The notes beneath the pieces were generated by a model. That model was not told where the DNA came from. It made no database searches and saw only the letters and a program-made list of their open reading frames with translations. DNA of 64,000 nt from Tritrichomonas musculus. Its lineage: Eukaryota > Parabasalia > Tritrichomonadida > Tritrichomonadidae. Numbering within the stretch: position 1 is the first letter of the stretch; every line of letters begins with the position of its first letter. Positions 49,551 to 60,128 of this stretch are shown here, piece after piece. The stretch is from contig JAPFFF010000001.1 in the NCBI GenBank assembly GCA_039105265.1, forward strand, positions 6,634,001 through 6,698,000. Reading direction: 5' to 3'. The position numbers were made by a program, and so were the translations under genes.

Positions 49551-49869
49551 ATTTTGGCATAACAATATTTTATTTCAAATTAGAATTTTATAACTTTTTT
49601 TTTTCAATTTTCTTAAAAAGCCAAATATAATCAGAAAAATATTTTTTAAAAAAATATATTTATCACATTATTTTAAAACTATTTATAATTCAAAATGGAT
49701 TATAATATTTCCATATATCTAAAATTTATAGATAAAAATAAAAACAATTTTTTTATTTTAAATTAAAATAAGATATTTAACAAATTAATTTGTGTATTGA
49801 AACTTTATCAAAAATAAAGATCCTCAGAAGATCTTACTAACCTTCTTTAGCTCTTTCAAACTTTCAACC

Positions 49870-50274
49870 GCAATATATACATCACAATCTTTATTAAATA
49901 ATACTTCTTTAGTATATAACTCTTTTTTACTACTTCTTTTCAACACGATTATTCTTATCTTACTCAATAAACTTCATTAAGCTAAAATCAGAAGCGCTAT
50001 TTTACACCACCCGTTTTATTAAACAAAAGTTCTTCATATTGTAACTCATTTCTACAACTTTTTATATTTCCAAAATTATTTCTCATCACGCCTTACAAAC
50101 TTCCTCAGACATAATCAACAGCACTATATACATCACAATCTTTATTAAATAATACTTCTTTACGTTATAAGTCATTTCTACTACTCCTTTTTTAGCATAT
50201 CTTATTCTTATCTTACTCAACAAACTTCCTCAGACAAAATCAGAAACGCCATTTTACACCGCATGTTTTATTAG
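49870..50274. repeat. two direct repeats of about 150 bp, period about 251 bp
   Basis: ATCACAATCTTTATTAAATA at 49881 recurs at 50132, and ATCAGAAGCGC...TTTTACACC matches ATCAGAAACGCC...TTTTACACC. About 150 bp of each unit is well conserved. There is no coding sense. Confidence 0.7.
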
Positions 50275-50371
50275 CCATTAGCTAAATATCTCAGCAAATA
50301 ATTTTCTTTAATAAAAGATATTTTAACAAAATTATATTTTTTAAATATTGAAAATTTATAAATTGAAGGAA

Positions 50372-50494
50372 ATTAAAACTCAGACCATATTTTGAATGCA
50401 AACGCGATGTAACGATCAAAAATTGAGATATAAAAAATTTTAACGATCAAGTAAAGTATTCAAATCATATTCAAATTGTGGTCTGACTTTTCGG
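50372..50494. mobile_element. small inverted-repeat element disrupted at its right end by the large transposon
   Basis: ACTCAGACCATATTTTGAAT on the left pairs imperfectly with ATTCAAATTGTGGTCTGACT on the right. The large foldback element inserted at this right edge, since the 10-bp target duplication GACTTTTCGG overlaps it. Confidence 0.5.
50485..50494. other. left target-site duplication GACTTTTCGG
   Basis: The same 10 bp occurs at 60119-60128 immediately outside the right end. Position 50495 starts the perfect terminal inverted repeat. Confidence 0.93.
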
Positions 50495-51530
50495 GGGACT
50501 ATATCAAAATTTCCACTTTTTCTCTGGCCAGTATCAAAATTTTCAATTAAAAAAAAATAAGTATCATTTTTTAATAGAAAAAAAAATTCTAGTATCATAT
50601 TTTAATAGAAAAACATTTCATGAGTATCACTTTTTTTTATCAATTTTTTTATCTTTTGCAACAAGTACACAGGAAAAATCTAAAAAAAAATATATCTCGA
50701 ATCAGCTACAGGAGAACGTTCAAATGATAGTATTTTTATGCAAAAGTAAACAACTCGCTCGACATATTAAAATTTATTTCACCAAGAATCATTCGAAAAA
50801 AAGTATTTAACGCTGGTTTATTGTAGAAAAACAAGTTTAACATAATTTTTCTCAGCAACATGAGCTAAAAACCAGTTTTTCAAATCGATGTCTAATTACG
50901 AATAATCAATTTTTTTACGGGTCTACTCATGTACCAAGTTTTACTGCTTCAATTAATATTCTTTATCATTTTTTACATATATTCATGACTACAAATACTA
51001 TGTAATTCGCTTTCTATTTTTGAAAATTCTCATGAATATTCAAAAAATTATTCAAAAAACAGAGACAAAAATATGTTATATCTACACTATATATAGTATA
51101 ACTTTAAAATATAGTAGTATTGTTTCTTTATTTTCTTTTTTATGTCTAAAAACTTAATAATTTTGCAAAATTGTAAACGAATAATAAACGTTCTTCTTTT
51201 TCATTTATTTTTCTTTTCATCAAATTATAAATTCTTTGAGCTTTTTTCTAATGAAAAATTTAACATTTTAAAAATATTTAGAATTAAATTATTGTAATTT
51301 AATGAAAATGATTAAATATTATAATCTAATGAAAATTATCCAATTAATATGATTGAATGTACTTGATTGTTTAAAATAATTCGATATTTATAAAAAATGC
51401 AATTGTTTGAATGTGATTATTTAGAAGATTTAATTTGATTAGAAGAATGTGATTGATTAAAAAATTTATTTGAATCAATTATATTCAATTATCCCTAGGT
51501 AATCACTTTCATTTTTTCATTCGCTTTAAT
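50495..51530. repeat. left terminal inverted repeat, unique part
   Basis: About 1,036 bp, AT-rich, without genes. Wherever I compared it, it matched the reverse complement of 59083-60118 base for base. An 8-bp-separated pair of AGTATCA motifs repeats near the outer end. Confidence 0.9.
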
Positions 51531-53094
51531 TCAATCACTTTTACTCATTCAATCATTTCATTCATTCAATCATTTCATTCATTCAATCACTTTCATTCAT
51601 TCAATCACTTTCATTAATTCAATCACTTTCATTCATTCAATCACTTTCATTCATTCAATCACTTTCATTCATTCAATCATTTCTTTCATTCAATCATTTC
51701 ATTCATTCAATCATTTCATTCATTCAATCACTTTCATTCATTCAATCATTTCATTCATTCAATCACTTTCATTCATTCAATCACTTTCATTCATTCAATC
51801 ATTTCATTCATTCAATCACTTTCATTCATTCAATCATTTCATTCATTCAATCACTTTCATTCATTCAATCATTTCATTCATTCAATCACTTTCATTCATT
51901 CAATCACTTTCATTCATTCAATCATTTCATTCATTCAATCATTTCATTCATTCAATCACTTTCATTCATTCAATCACTTTCATTCATTCAATCACTTTCA
52001 TTCATTCAATCACTTTCATTCATTCAATCATTTCATTCATTCAATCACTTTCATTCATTCAATCACTTTCATTCATTCAATCATTTCATTCATTCAATCA
52101 CTTTCATTCATTCAATCATTTCATTCATTCAATCACTTTCATTCATTCAATCACTTTCATTCATTCAATCACTTTCATTCATTCAATCATTTCATTCATT
52201 CAATCATTTCATTCATTCAATCATTTCATTCATTCAATCATTTCATTCATTCAATCACTTTCATTCATTCAATCATTTCATTAATTCAATCATTTCATTC
52301 ATTCAATCATTTCATTCATTCAATCACTTTCATTCATTCAATCATTTCATTCATTCAATCACTTTCATTCATTCAATCATTTCATTCATTCAATCACTTT
52401 CATTCATTCAATCACTTTCATTCATTCAATCACTTTCATTCATTCAATCATTTCATTAATTCAATCATTTCATTCATTCAATCATTTCATTCATTCAATC
52501 ACTTTCATTCATTCAATCATTTCATTCATTCAATCACTTTCATTCATTCAATCATTTCATTCATTCAATCACTTTCATTCATTCAATCACTTTCATTCAT
52601 TCAATCATTTCATTCATTCAATCATTTCATTCATTCAATCATTTCATTCATTCAATCATTTCATTCATTCAATCATTTCATTCATTCAATCATTTCATTC
52701 ATTCAATCACTTTCATTCATTCAATCATTTCATTCATTCAATCATTTCATTCATTCAATCATTTCATTCATTCAATCACTTTCATTCATTCAATCACTTT
52801 CATTCATTCAATCATTTCATTCATTCAATCACTTTCATTCATTCAATCACTTTCATTCATTCAATCATTTCATTCATTCAATCATTTCATTCATTCAATC
52901 ACTTTCATTCATTCAATCATTTCATTCATTCAATCATTTCATTCATTCAATCACTTTCATTCATTCAATCACTTTCATTCATTCAATCACTTTCATTCAT
53001 TCAATCACTTTCATTCATTCAATCACTTTCATTCATTCAATCACTTTAATTCATTCAATCATTTCATTCATTCAATCACTTTCATTCATTCAAT
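51531..53094. repeat. left satellite array, 17/18-bp units
   Basis: About 89 units alternate irregularly between CATTCATTCAATCATTT (17 bp) and CATTCATTCAATCACTTT (18 bp), with rare variants (TAATTC, TTTCTTTC). There are no spacers. It continues the terminal inverted repeat inward. Confidence 0.95.
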
Positions 53095-53365
53095 TAGAAT
53101 AGATTTTAATGATATAATCCTTTAGAAACATTTAAATTTTCTCTATTTTTCAGAAGAAATAGGATACCCGATGATGATTATTAACAATTATTGCAATCAT
53201 ATTCAGAATGATTCTTAGTTTTTGCTTATAATTATTATAATTTTGATCATCAAATAAATTGGTTAAAATTTGAAAGTATTTTTCTGTATTTTTATCTTCA
53301 TTTACAAAGGAGAGAATATTGGCTTGAACCATTCTCATTTGCTGTATATATTTCTTACAATCCAT
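53093..53365 (-). pseudogene. N-terminal fragment of a trichomonad ankyrin-repeat (DUF3447-type) protein, broken
   Basis: Seventy-one codons from 53365 to 53150 read MDCKKYIQQMRMVQANILSF and then a stretch ending NNHHRVSYFF. The opening, the DDQ/DQN block and the NNHHR motif are the hallmark N-terminus of the large ankyrin-repeat family of trichomonads. In frame after a TGA (53150-53152) the match continues as KIEKI, a TAA, and MFLKDYIIKIYSN, as expected for the family. So two stops interrupt the copy, and the ankyrin repeats are missing because the satellite array follows at once. It is a captured, decayed gene piece inside the transposon; the family assignment comes from motif memory. Confidence 0.75.
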
Positions 53366-53473
53366 TACGTTTTGCTTATAGGTGGTTGACTCTTCTCAAT
53401 TTTTTAATGTTAAATAAAATGATATTAAATTAGAAATTTATCTCATATAAACTATTTAAACATAATTTATTTA

Positions 53474-53652
53474 GATTAGAAAACTATTCGTTCGTTAGCG
53501 GCCGAGAAATCAATTTTCTCACAATTTTTTTAATAAGTTCAGAAATTTTTTTTTTTATTAAAGGATTTTTGCTAAACTTTTTCAGCTAAAATGTATTCAA
53601 TTTTATGCATTTTTAATTTCTAGACCGCTAACGAATGAATATTCTTTTAATC
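53474..53652. mobile_element. 179-bp inverted-repeat element in the transposon core
   Basis: GATTAGAAAACTATTCGTTC/GTTAGCGG at the left pairs with the reverse complement of CCGCTAACGAATGAAT...TTAATC at the right (about 40 bp, several mismatches). The CGTTAGCGG block is identical in both arms. No coding capacity and no clear target duplication. Confidence 0.6.
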
Positions 53653-54284
53653 TGTATAAATTTATAGCATATTCTTATAAGAAAAATATATATCAATCTC
53701 ACGAATTTTTATTTTTTTTGACACATAAACTACCTATGTTTTACTTTATCAAAACTGAGTGAATATACAAAAAGTTTCAAAGCTCATAATTTTTTTATAG
53801 CTTTGAAAATTCAATAGTTTATTTTTTATTCTGATATTTTTTCAAATTTCAATTTCTATGAGTGACTGGTTTATAAATCAATTTGATGTTACTTTTAGCT
53901 TTGTTAAAATAATTACCAAATACAATGCACATGATTTGTTTCTAATTTTTATGTGCTCATTATGTAAATCATTTTATATAACCAAAAAATCAGCAAAAAA
54001 CGCCATTGTAAAGATAAATGTAACATCAAAAGACTTGAAAATAATTTAATGTTAAAATATTTAATGATTTTACTTTCGAAAAAAACATTTCGTCCAATTT
54101 ATGAAGAGATCAAAACAAAAATTTCAGGGTTTGGTGATTTCATCATCTAGAACTACTGGGGTTTATCAGTTTTGATTATGAAAAATATGATCCAGAATAT
54201 CAATAATTTTTGCTTTGCTTATAGCAAGTGTTGCAGATATATAACGTGCTCGAGTGAATGGAATTCAATTCTTTCATTTTCAGC

Positions 54285-54516
54285 ATGAGTAGTAAGATTA
54301 AGGGATGCGACGTATACTCACTCTACACGCTTTTAAAACCTTCTAAGACCTCCGAGAACACTTATGGACCTTCAATATATATAGCTTTCCAACGAGTTTC
54401 TAAACCATAGATCGAACTTTAGTGAGTTAATGATATACATGAGAGGGTTCCTCAGTAAAGTTCTAGTAACCGATATAACTACACTGAAATCCTGTTTACG
54501 ATATCTCTATAAATAA
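54285..54516 (+). pseudogene. two consecutive short frames, part of a compositionally distinct island
   Basis: A 41-residue frame (54285-54410; MSSKIKGCDVYSLYTLLKPS...) has an initiator-like TCATTT giving a leader of 9 nt. Past its TAG, another frame (54412-54516) continues in complex, non-repetitive sequence (MIYMRGFLSKVLVTDITTLK). Codon use is less AT-biased than in neighbouring genes. The two frames may be one gene broken by a frameshift. I know no homologue. Confidence 0.4.
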
Positions 54517-54567
54517 CCCCAAACACGAATTTAAAAGATTTTTTAATCCAATATTCATAAATAAAAT

Positions 54568-54849
54568 ATGACTACAGAAATGAGTTTCAGAGAAATACCT
54601 TCTACGAATAGTAAGAACAAGAATACAACAGAGCCAAGTCTAGAAGAGTTGTATACTATAGATGATTTACCATTACTGAAAAGAGCGATTACGGAGTTAA
54701 CTGCTAAATGCGACCATAAAACATTTAATACTCAGTTATGTCTTAATCTTAATGCTAGTAAATTCAATGCTAGATCCTTAAATGAAGATTTACCCATAAA
54801 GAATAAACGATTCACGAAACGCAATGATAAGCTCTGTAATATATCTTGA
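54568..54849 (+). CDS. 93-residue orphan ORF in the transposon core
   Basis: The sequence MTTEMSFREIPSTNSKNKNT... then LEELYTIDDLPLLKRAITEL and TAKCDHKTFNTQLCLNLNAS is of ordinary protein complexity, unlike random AT-rich frames. An initiator-like TCATA lies 11 nt before the ATG (54555-54559). A further frame, shifted by +1, continues from 54848 to 54952 (EQYHERISNQKRVIHINLDI...), suggesting a longer ancestral protein cut by a frameshift. It could be a small real gene or a decayed captured gene. I do not recognise it. Confidence 0.5.
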   Translation: MTTEMSFREIPSTNSKNKNTTEPSLEELYTIDDLPLLKRAITELTAKCDHKTFNTQLCLNLNASKFNARSLNEDLPIKNKRFTKRNDKLCNIS

Positions 54850-54952
54850 ACAGTACCACGAAAGAATATCGAACCAGAAAAGAGTGATACATATAAATCT
54901 AGATATTACGATCAAAATACGAAATCATTTAGTACCTAGCACAATTTCTTGA
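54848..54952 (+). pseudogene. frameshifted continuation of the 54568 ORF
   Basis: This 35-codon frame overlaps the stop of the preceding ORF and keeps similar complexity. It ends in TGA. It suggests a one-base loss or gain near 54847. Confidence 0.35.
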
Positions 54953-55050
54953 AGTACTAAATCGACACGTGAAAAGGTTAGATCTACCTCGATATCTATC
55001 CTGTTTAGTAACCTCAAGGATAAAATGGTATTTTTCATTAAACATTACTA

Positions 55051-55947
55051 TAGGCCATTCAATAAGTTCGTAACTTCTACTTTTTAGAAAGTAGAAATGA
55101 TTATTCAAATAATAAATATAATAATAATAATATATGAACGATACTCTATAATTTGCTAAAATAGTTTGCTATTATAACTAATATTCACTGAGTTGTTGTG
55201 AGTTTAAAATTTATTACTTTTAAATTTTCATTTTTTGGAATATTAAAGGAGTTATAAAAATATTTAGTTCAAATCATATGAATGATAAAAAAAATTGTCA
55301 AATTGATATATTTTTGGAAACATGCCAAATTATGTTTATCCAAACCTAAAAATTATATATGGCTCAATATGCATACGTTATGATCCGTTAAAGTACGTTA
55401 AGCCTTACTTTTTCAAAAGAATCTATGGTTTGAAGCCCTATTCAAAAGATTCATAAAAAAAAATATATTAATTAATAAGACATTGATTTAATATATATGT
55501 ATATAAAAAATCAATGAAAAGTAATTGTTATATATTTCCAAATGTATATATATATTCAAATTTTTGAAAAAAAATAGCCAAAAAAGGTCAAAATCATTGA
55601 ATTTTTTTATTGAAACATTTTTATTTAGATATTTTCAAAACCATTGGTTAATGATTTATCAATTTTATAATTAATTATAATAATAGTGTATGTATATTAC
55701 CTATATCAATATTCGGATAAATGAAAAGTATTTCATGCATTGAGTAAATACCACAAAAATTCAATAATCATTTTTCAGCCTTAAATTGAAAAAAATCTCT
55801 TAAAAGTACTGAATAATAAATTAAACAAAAATCGAAAATAATAAATGTATAGATATTGATGAAATGCTTATATATAAATAAATAAATATTTTATATCATA
55901 TCTATATGTGGAAAAAAGTGCCAGTTACGAACTTATTGAATGACCTA
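55051..55947. mobile_element. mariner-like remnant, about 900 bp, nested in the foldback element
   Basis: The left end TAGGCCATTCAATAAGTTCG continues TAACT and matches the reverse complement of the right end (AGTTACGAACTTATTGAATG, then ACCTA). TA dinucleotides flank both ends. The AATAAGTTCGTA type of end is characteristic of mariner/Tc1 elements. The interior has no transposase frame. Confidence 0.75.
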
Positions 55948-56616
55948 TATTATCGAATACATTACTTACATATATCTTTTACAGATACATCACATCGAGT
56001 AACCTATCAAATACATTATTTGTAAATACATAACAAATTCGTGTTAAGTAATATATTGACACAGAACACAGATCATACACATATATTTTTGGATAATACT
56101 CGACATATCGAAAACTATGAAATGCATTAACAACAATAATATTAACGAATAAATTAGTGAGTACATTATCGAATACATTTATATTAACAATAGCAATCAT
56201 GCATTAAAGAATACATTTGCAATTTTAGAAATGATTTATAAACTGTAATAAGTGGACCTTTACGAATACATTTACGATTATACATTAATAAATACATGAA
56301 TGAATATATTTATGACAGCATTAACCAATACCAACTTAAACCACTTTTAACGAATTTCATATGTGAACCCTATACTAGAAAATACTGTTTTCGATCGAAA
56401 TGTTTTTTGAAAATTTTTAATTATAAATTTTTGACCTAAACTTTTTCATAATTTGGAAGTATTGAAAGATATATTCTATGAGTTTATTCAATGCTGATAA
56501 GTTTACAGCATTTTTGGAATGTACGCCCTTAATAACTTTTTCATGAGTACATTCCATAAATCCTCTTATTTTAATATTATTATTACTTTATAAAGCTCTC
56601 TGTTTTTTAAATTGAG

Positions 56617-57165
56617 TACAGCTGTTTTGGAAATAGATTAGAATTTTTTGGACACAAAATAGGGACGAACATTTTCTATTCAATTTAATCATACTTAAGG
56701 TACAAATCTCATACGTTAAAAATTGAAAAAAGGCACGTTAAAATTTTAAGAAAAGCACCCTCCCAGAAAAAGTTTAAATTTCAATTGGTGTCAGATTTTG
56801 ATTTCTGAACTTTATTTTTTATATAATTCAATTAAAAATTTTTTTATTAATTTTTTATATAACATGTCGAAAAATTAAATAAATGTCAAAAAAATTGCGG
56901 TTGGGTAACGTATGAGATTTGTACCTTAAAAACAGTCTTAAGAGATAGATTAAAGAAATTTTATAGTGTTTTAAAACACAATAAATTGGTAAAAGAATTG
57001 TTAAGATTTTTTATTTTTCCTCAAAAAAAAAAAAAAAATGCAAATTGAATGGAAAATAATCATTCACTATTTTATTTCGAAGAAATTTTTAGCGGTCTTA
57101 TAAACACATTTAAATCATGCTATTTTATTTCCAAAAAATTCTAATCTATTTCCAAAACCGCAGTA
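56617..57165. mobile_element. Tc1/mariner-like non-autonomous element with TA ends
   Basis: TACAGCTGTTTTGGAAATAG on the left matches, with few changes, the reverse complement of the right end (CTATTTCCAAAACCGCAGTA). The inverted arms run on for about 75 bp, through ATTAGAATTTTTTGGA and ATTTTCTATTCAATTT. TA at each end fits the target preference of the Tc1/mariner superfamily. No transposase frame. Confidence 0.75.
56699..56925. mobile_element. 227-bp TTAA-flanked element nested in the Tc1-like element
   Basis: GGTACAAATCTCATACGTTA at the left is the reverse complement of TAACGTATGAGATTTGTACC at the right, exact over 20 bp. TTAA lies immediately outside both ends, as for piggyBac-type insertions. 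Nothing is coded inside. Confidence 0.8.
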
Positions 57166-57357
57166 TTCATCAAAAAATTAATATTAGATTCTTTATGTCT
57201 GTGAACTTTTAAAAAAATATATATAAAAGTATGCTTTATGTATTGAGTTTGGTTCTCTGAGATTTAACATTCGTTGAGATTGATGCATTCTAAAAATAAC
57301 GGTTATGGAGAATCATTGTAAAGATATTGAATGAATTAAAATGAAATAAAGAATTAA

Positions 57358-59090
57358 AATGATTGAATGAATGAAAGTGATTGAATGAATGAAAGTGATT
57401 GAATGAATGAAAGTGATTGAATGAATGAAATGATTGAATGAATGAAATGATTGAATGAATGAAATGATTGAATGAATGAAAGTGATTGAATGAATGAAAG
57501 TGATTGAATGAATGAAATGATTGAATGAATGAAAGTGATTGAATGAATGAAATGATTGAATGAATGAAAGTGATTGAATGAATGAAATGATTGAATGAAT
57601 GAAAGTGATTGAATGAATGAAATGATTGAATGAATGAAATGATTGAATGAATGAAAGTGATTGAATGAATGAAAGTGATTGAATGAATGAAATGATTGAA
57701 TGAATGAAAGTGATTGAATGAATGAAATGATTGAATGAATGAAAGTGATTGAATGAATGAAAGTGATTGAATGAATGAAATGATTGAATGAATGAAAGTG
57801 ATTGAATGAATGAAATGATTGAATGAATGAAATGATTGAATGAATGAAAGTGATTGAATGAATGAAATGATTGAATGAATGAAAGTGATTGAATGAATGA
57901 AATGATTGAATGAATGAAATGATTGAATGAATGAAATGATTGAATGAATGAAAGTGATTGAATGAATGAAAGTGATTGAATGAATGAAAGTGATTGAATG
58001 AATGAAAGTGATTGAATGAATGAAAGTGATTGAATGAATGAAAGTGATTGAATGAATGAAAGTGATTGAATGAATGAAAGTGATTGAATGAATGAAATGA
58101 TTGAATGAATGAAAGTGATTGAATGAATGAAATGATTGAATGAATGAAAGTGATTGAATGAATGAAATGATTGAATGAAAGAAATGATTGAATGAATGAA
58201 AGTGATTGAATGAATGAAAGTGATTGAATGAATGAAAGTGATTGAATGAATGAAAGTGATTGAATGAATGAAAGTGATTGAATGAATGAAAGTGATTGAA
58301 TGAATGAAATGATTGAATGAATGAAAGTGATTGAATGAATGAAATGATTGAATGAATGAAATGATTGAATGAATGAAATGATTGAATGAATGAAAGTGAT
58401 TGAATGAATGAAATGATTGAATGAATGAAAGTGATTGAATGAATGAAAGTGATTGAATGAATGAAAGTGATTGAATGAATGAAATGATTGAATGAATGAA
58501 AGTGATTGAATGAATGAAATGATTGAATGAATGAAAGTGATTGAATGAATGAAATGATTGAATGAAAGAAATGATTGAATGAATGAAAGTGATTGAATGA
58601 ATGAAAGTGATTGAATGAATGAAATGATTGAATGAATGAAAGTGATTGAATGAATGAAATGATTGAATGAATGAAATGATTGAATGAATGAAAGTGATTG
58701 AATGAATGAAATGATTGAATGAATGAAATGATTGAATGAATTAAATGATTGAATGAATGAAATGATTGAATGAATGAAAGTGATTGAATGAATGAAATGA
58801 TTGAATGAATGAAATGATTGAATGAATGAAATGATTGAATGAATGAAATGATTGAATGAATGAAAGTGATTGAATGAATGAAAGTGATTGAATGAATGAA
58901 ATGATTGAATGAATGAAAGTGATTGAATGAATGAAATGATTGAATGAATTAAATGATTGAATGAATGAAGTGATTGAATTATGAAAGTGATTGAATGAAT
59001 GAAAGTGATTGAATGAATGAAAGTGATTGAATGAATGAAATGATTGAATGAATGAAATGATTGAATGAGTAAAAGTGATTGAATTAAAGC
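57358..59090. repeat. right satellite array, 17/18-bp units in opposite orientation
   Basis: About 98 units of AATGAATGAAATGATTG (17 bp) and AATGAATGAAAGTGATTG (18 bp), the reverse complement of the left array. The order of 17- and 18-mers agrees with the left array only for the first few outer units and then differs. Confidence 0.95.
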
Positions 59091-60118
59091 GAATGAAAAA
59101 ATGAAAGTGATTACCTAGGGATAATTGAATATAATTGATTCAAATAAATTTTTTAATCAATCACATTCTTCTAATCAAATTAAATCTTCTAAATAATCAC
59201 ATTCAAACAATTGCATTTTTTATAAATATCGAATTATTTTAAACAATCAAGTACATTCAATCATATTAATTGGATAATTTTCATTAGATTATAATATTTA
59301 ATCATTTTCATTAAATTACAATAATTTAATTCTAAATATTTTTAAAATGTTAAATTTTTCATTAGAAAAAAGCTCAAAGAATTTATAATTTGATGAAAAG
59401 AAAAATAAATGAAAAAGAAGAACGTTTATTATTCGTTTACAATTTTGCAAAATTATTAAGTTTTTAGACATAAAAAAGAAAATAAAGAAACAATACTACT
59501 ATATTTTAAAGTTATACTATATATAGTGTAGATATAACATATTTTTGTCTCTGTTTTTTGAATAATTTTTTGAATATTCATGAGAATTTTCAAAAATAGA
59601 AAGCGAATTACATAGTATTTGTAGTCATGAATATATGTAAAAAATGATAAAGAATATTAATTGAAGCAGTAAAACTTGGTACATGAGTAGACCCGTAAAA
59701 AAATTGATTATTCGTAATTAGACATCGATTTGAAAAACTGGTTTTTAGCTCATGTTGCTGAGAAAAATTATGTTAAACTTGTTTTTCTACAATAAACCAG
59801 CGTTAAATACTTTTTTTCGAATGATTCTTGGTGAAATAAATTTTAATATGTCGAGCGAGTTGTTTACTTTTGCATAAAAATACTATCATTTGAACGTTCT
59901 CCTGTAGCTGATTCGAGATATATTTTTTTTTAGATTTTTCCTGTGTACTTGTTGCAAAAGATAAAAAAATTGATAAAAAAAAGTGATACTCATGAAATGT
60001 TTTTCTATTAAAATATGATACTAGAATTTTTTTTTCTATTAAAAAATGATACTTATTTTTTTTTAATTGAAAATTTTGATACTGGCCAGAGAAAAAGTGG
60101 AAATTTTGATATAGTCCC
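59083..60118. repeat. right terminal inverted repeat, unique part
   Basis: Reverse complement of 50495-51530. No difference was found by eye. It ends GATATAGTCCC before the right target duplication. Confidence 0.9.
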
Positions 60119-60128
60119 GACTTTTCGG
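60119..60128. other. right target-site duplication GACTTTTCGG
   Basis: Identical to 50485-50494. Joining the flanks across the element gives an uninterrupted empty site. Confidence 0.93.

Larger units (their letters stand above)
48783..50484. other. repeat-rich intergenic region left of the foldback element
   Basis: No gene is visible in 1.7 kb. It holds TTACTG hairpin repeats (49201-49328), a dispersed-repeat copy (49508-49550), a pair of direct repeats of period about 251 bp (about 49870-50274), and a small inverted-repeat element (50372-50494) that abuts the large transposon. Confidence 0.6.
50495..60118. mobile_element. 9.6-kb foldback-type DNA transposon, probably Mutator-like, non-autonomous
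   Basis: The two ends are exact reverse complements, beginning GGGACTATATCAAAATTTCC. Matching positions show no length difference over the first 999 bp: CCTAGG lies at 51494 from the left and 59119 from the right, both exactly 999 bp in. The repeats then continue inward as opposite-orientation satellite arrays. A perfect 10-bp target duplication GACTTTTCGG flanks the element; 9-11 bp is typical of Mutator-like elements. The 4.2-kb core has no transposase, so movement would need one supplied elsewhere. The architecture (long TIRs partly built of short tandem repeats) resembles foldback elements of other eukaryotes. The superfamily assignment rests only on duplication length. Confidence 0.9.

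Noticed and set aside
51531-53094. CRISPR-like regular repeats
   Set aside because: The units are adjacent 17/18-mers without spacers, in eukaryotic DNA, and mirrored at 57358-59090; this is satellite inside transposon arms.
53858-54049. 63-codon ORF in the transposon core
   Set aside because: Hydrophobic low-information peptide without a promoter motif or relationship to the neighbouring fragments; not enough to call.
55979-56200. 73-codon minus-strand ORF
   Set aside because: Arises from an AT-rich stretch with repeated AATACATT; no protein-like pattern.
51531-59090. Telomeric or centromeric repeat
   Set aside because: The two arrays are inverted relative to each other, internal, and bounded by transposon arms with a target duplication.
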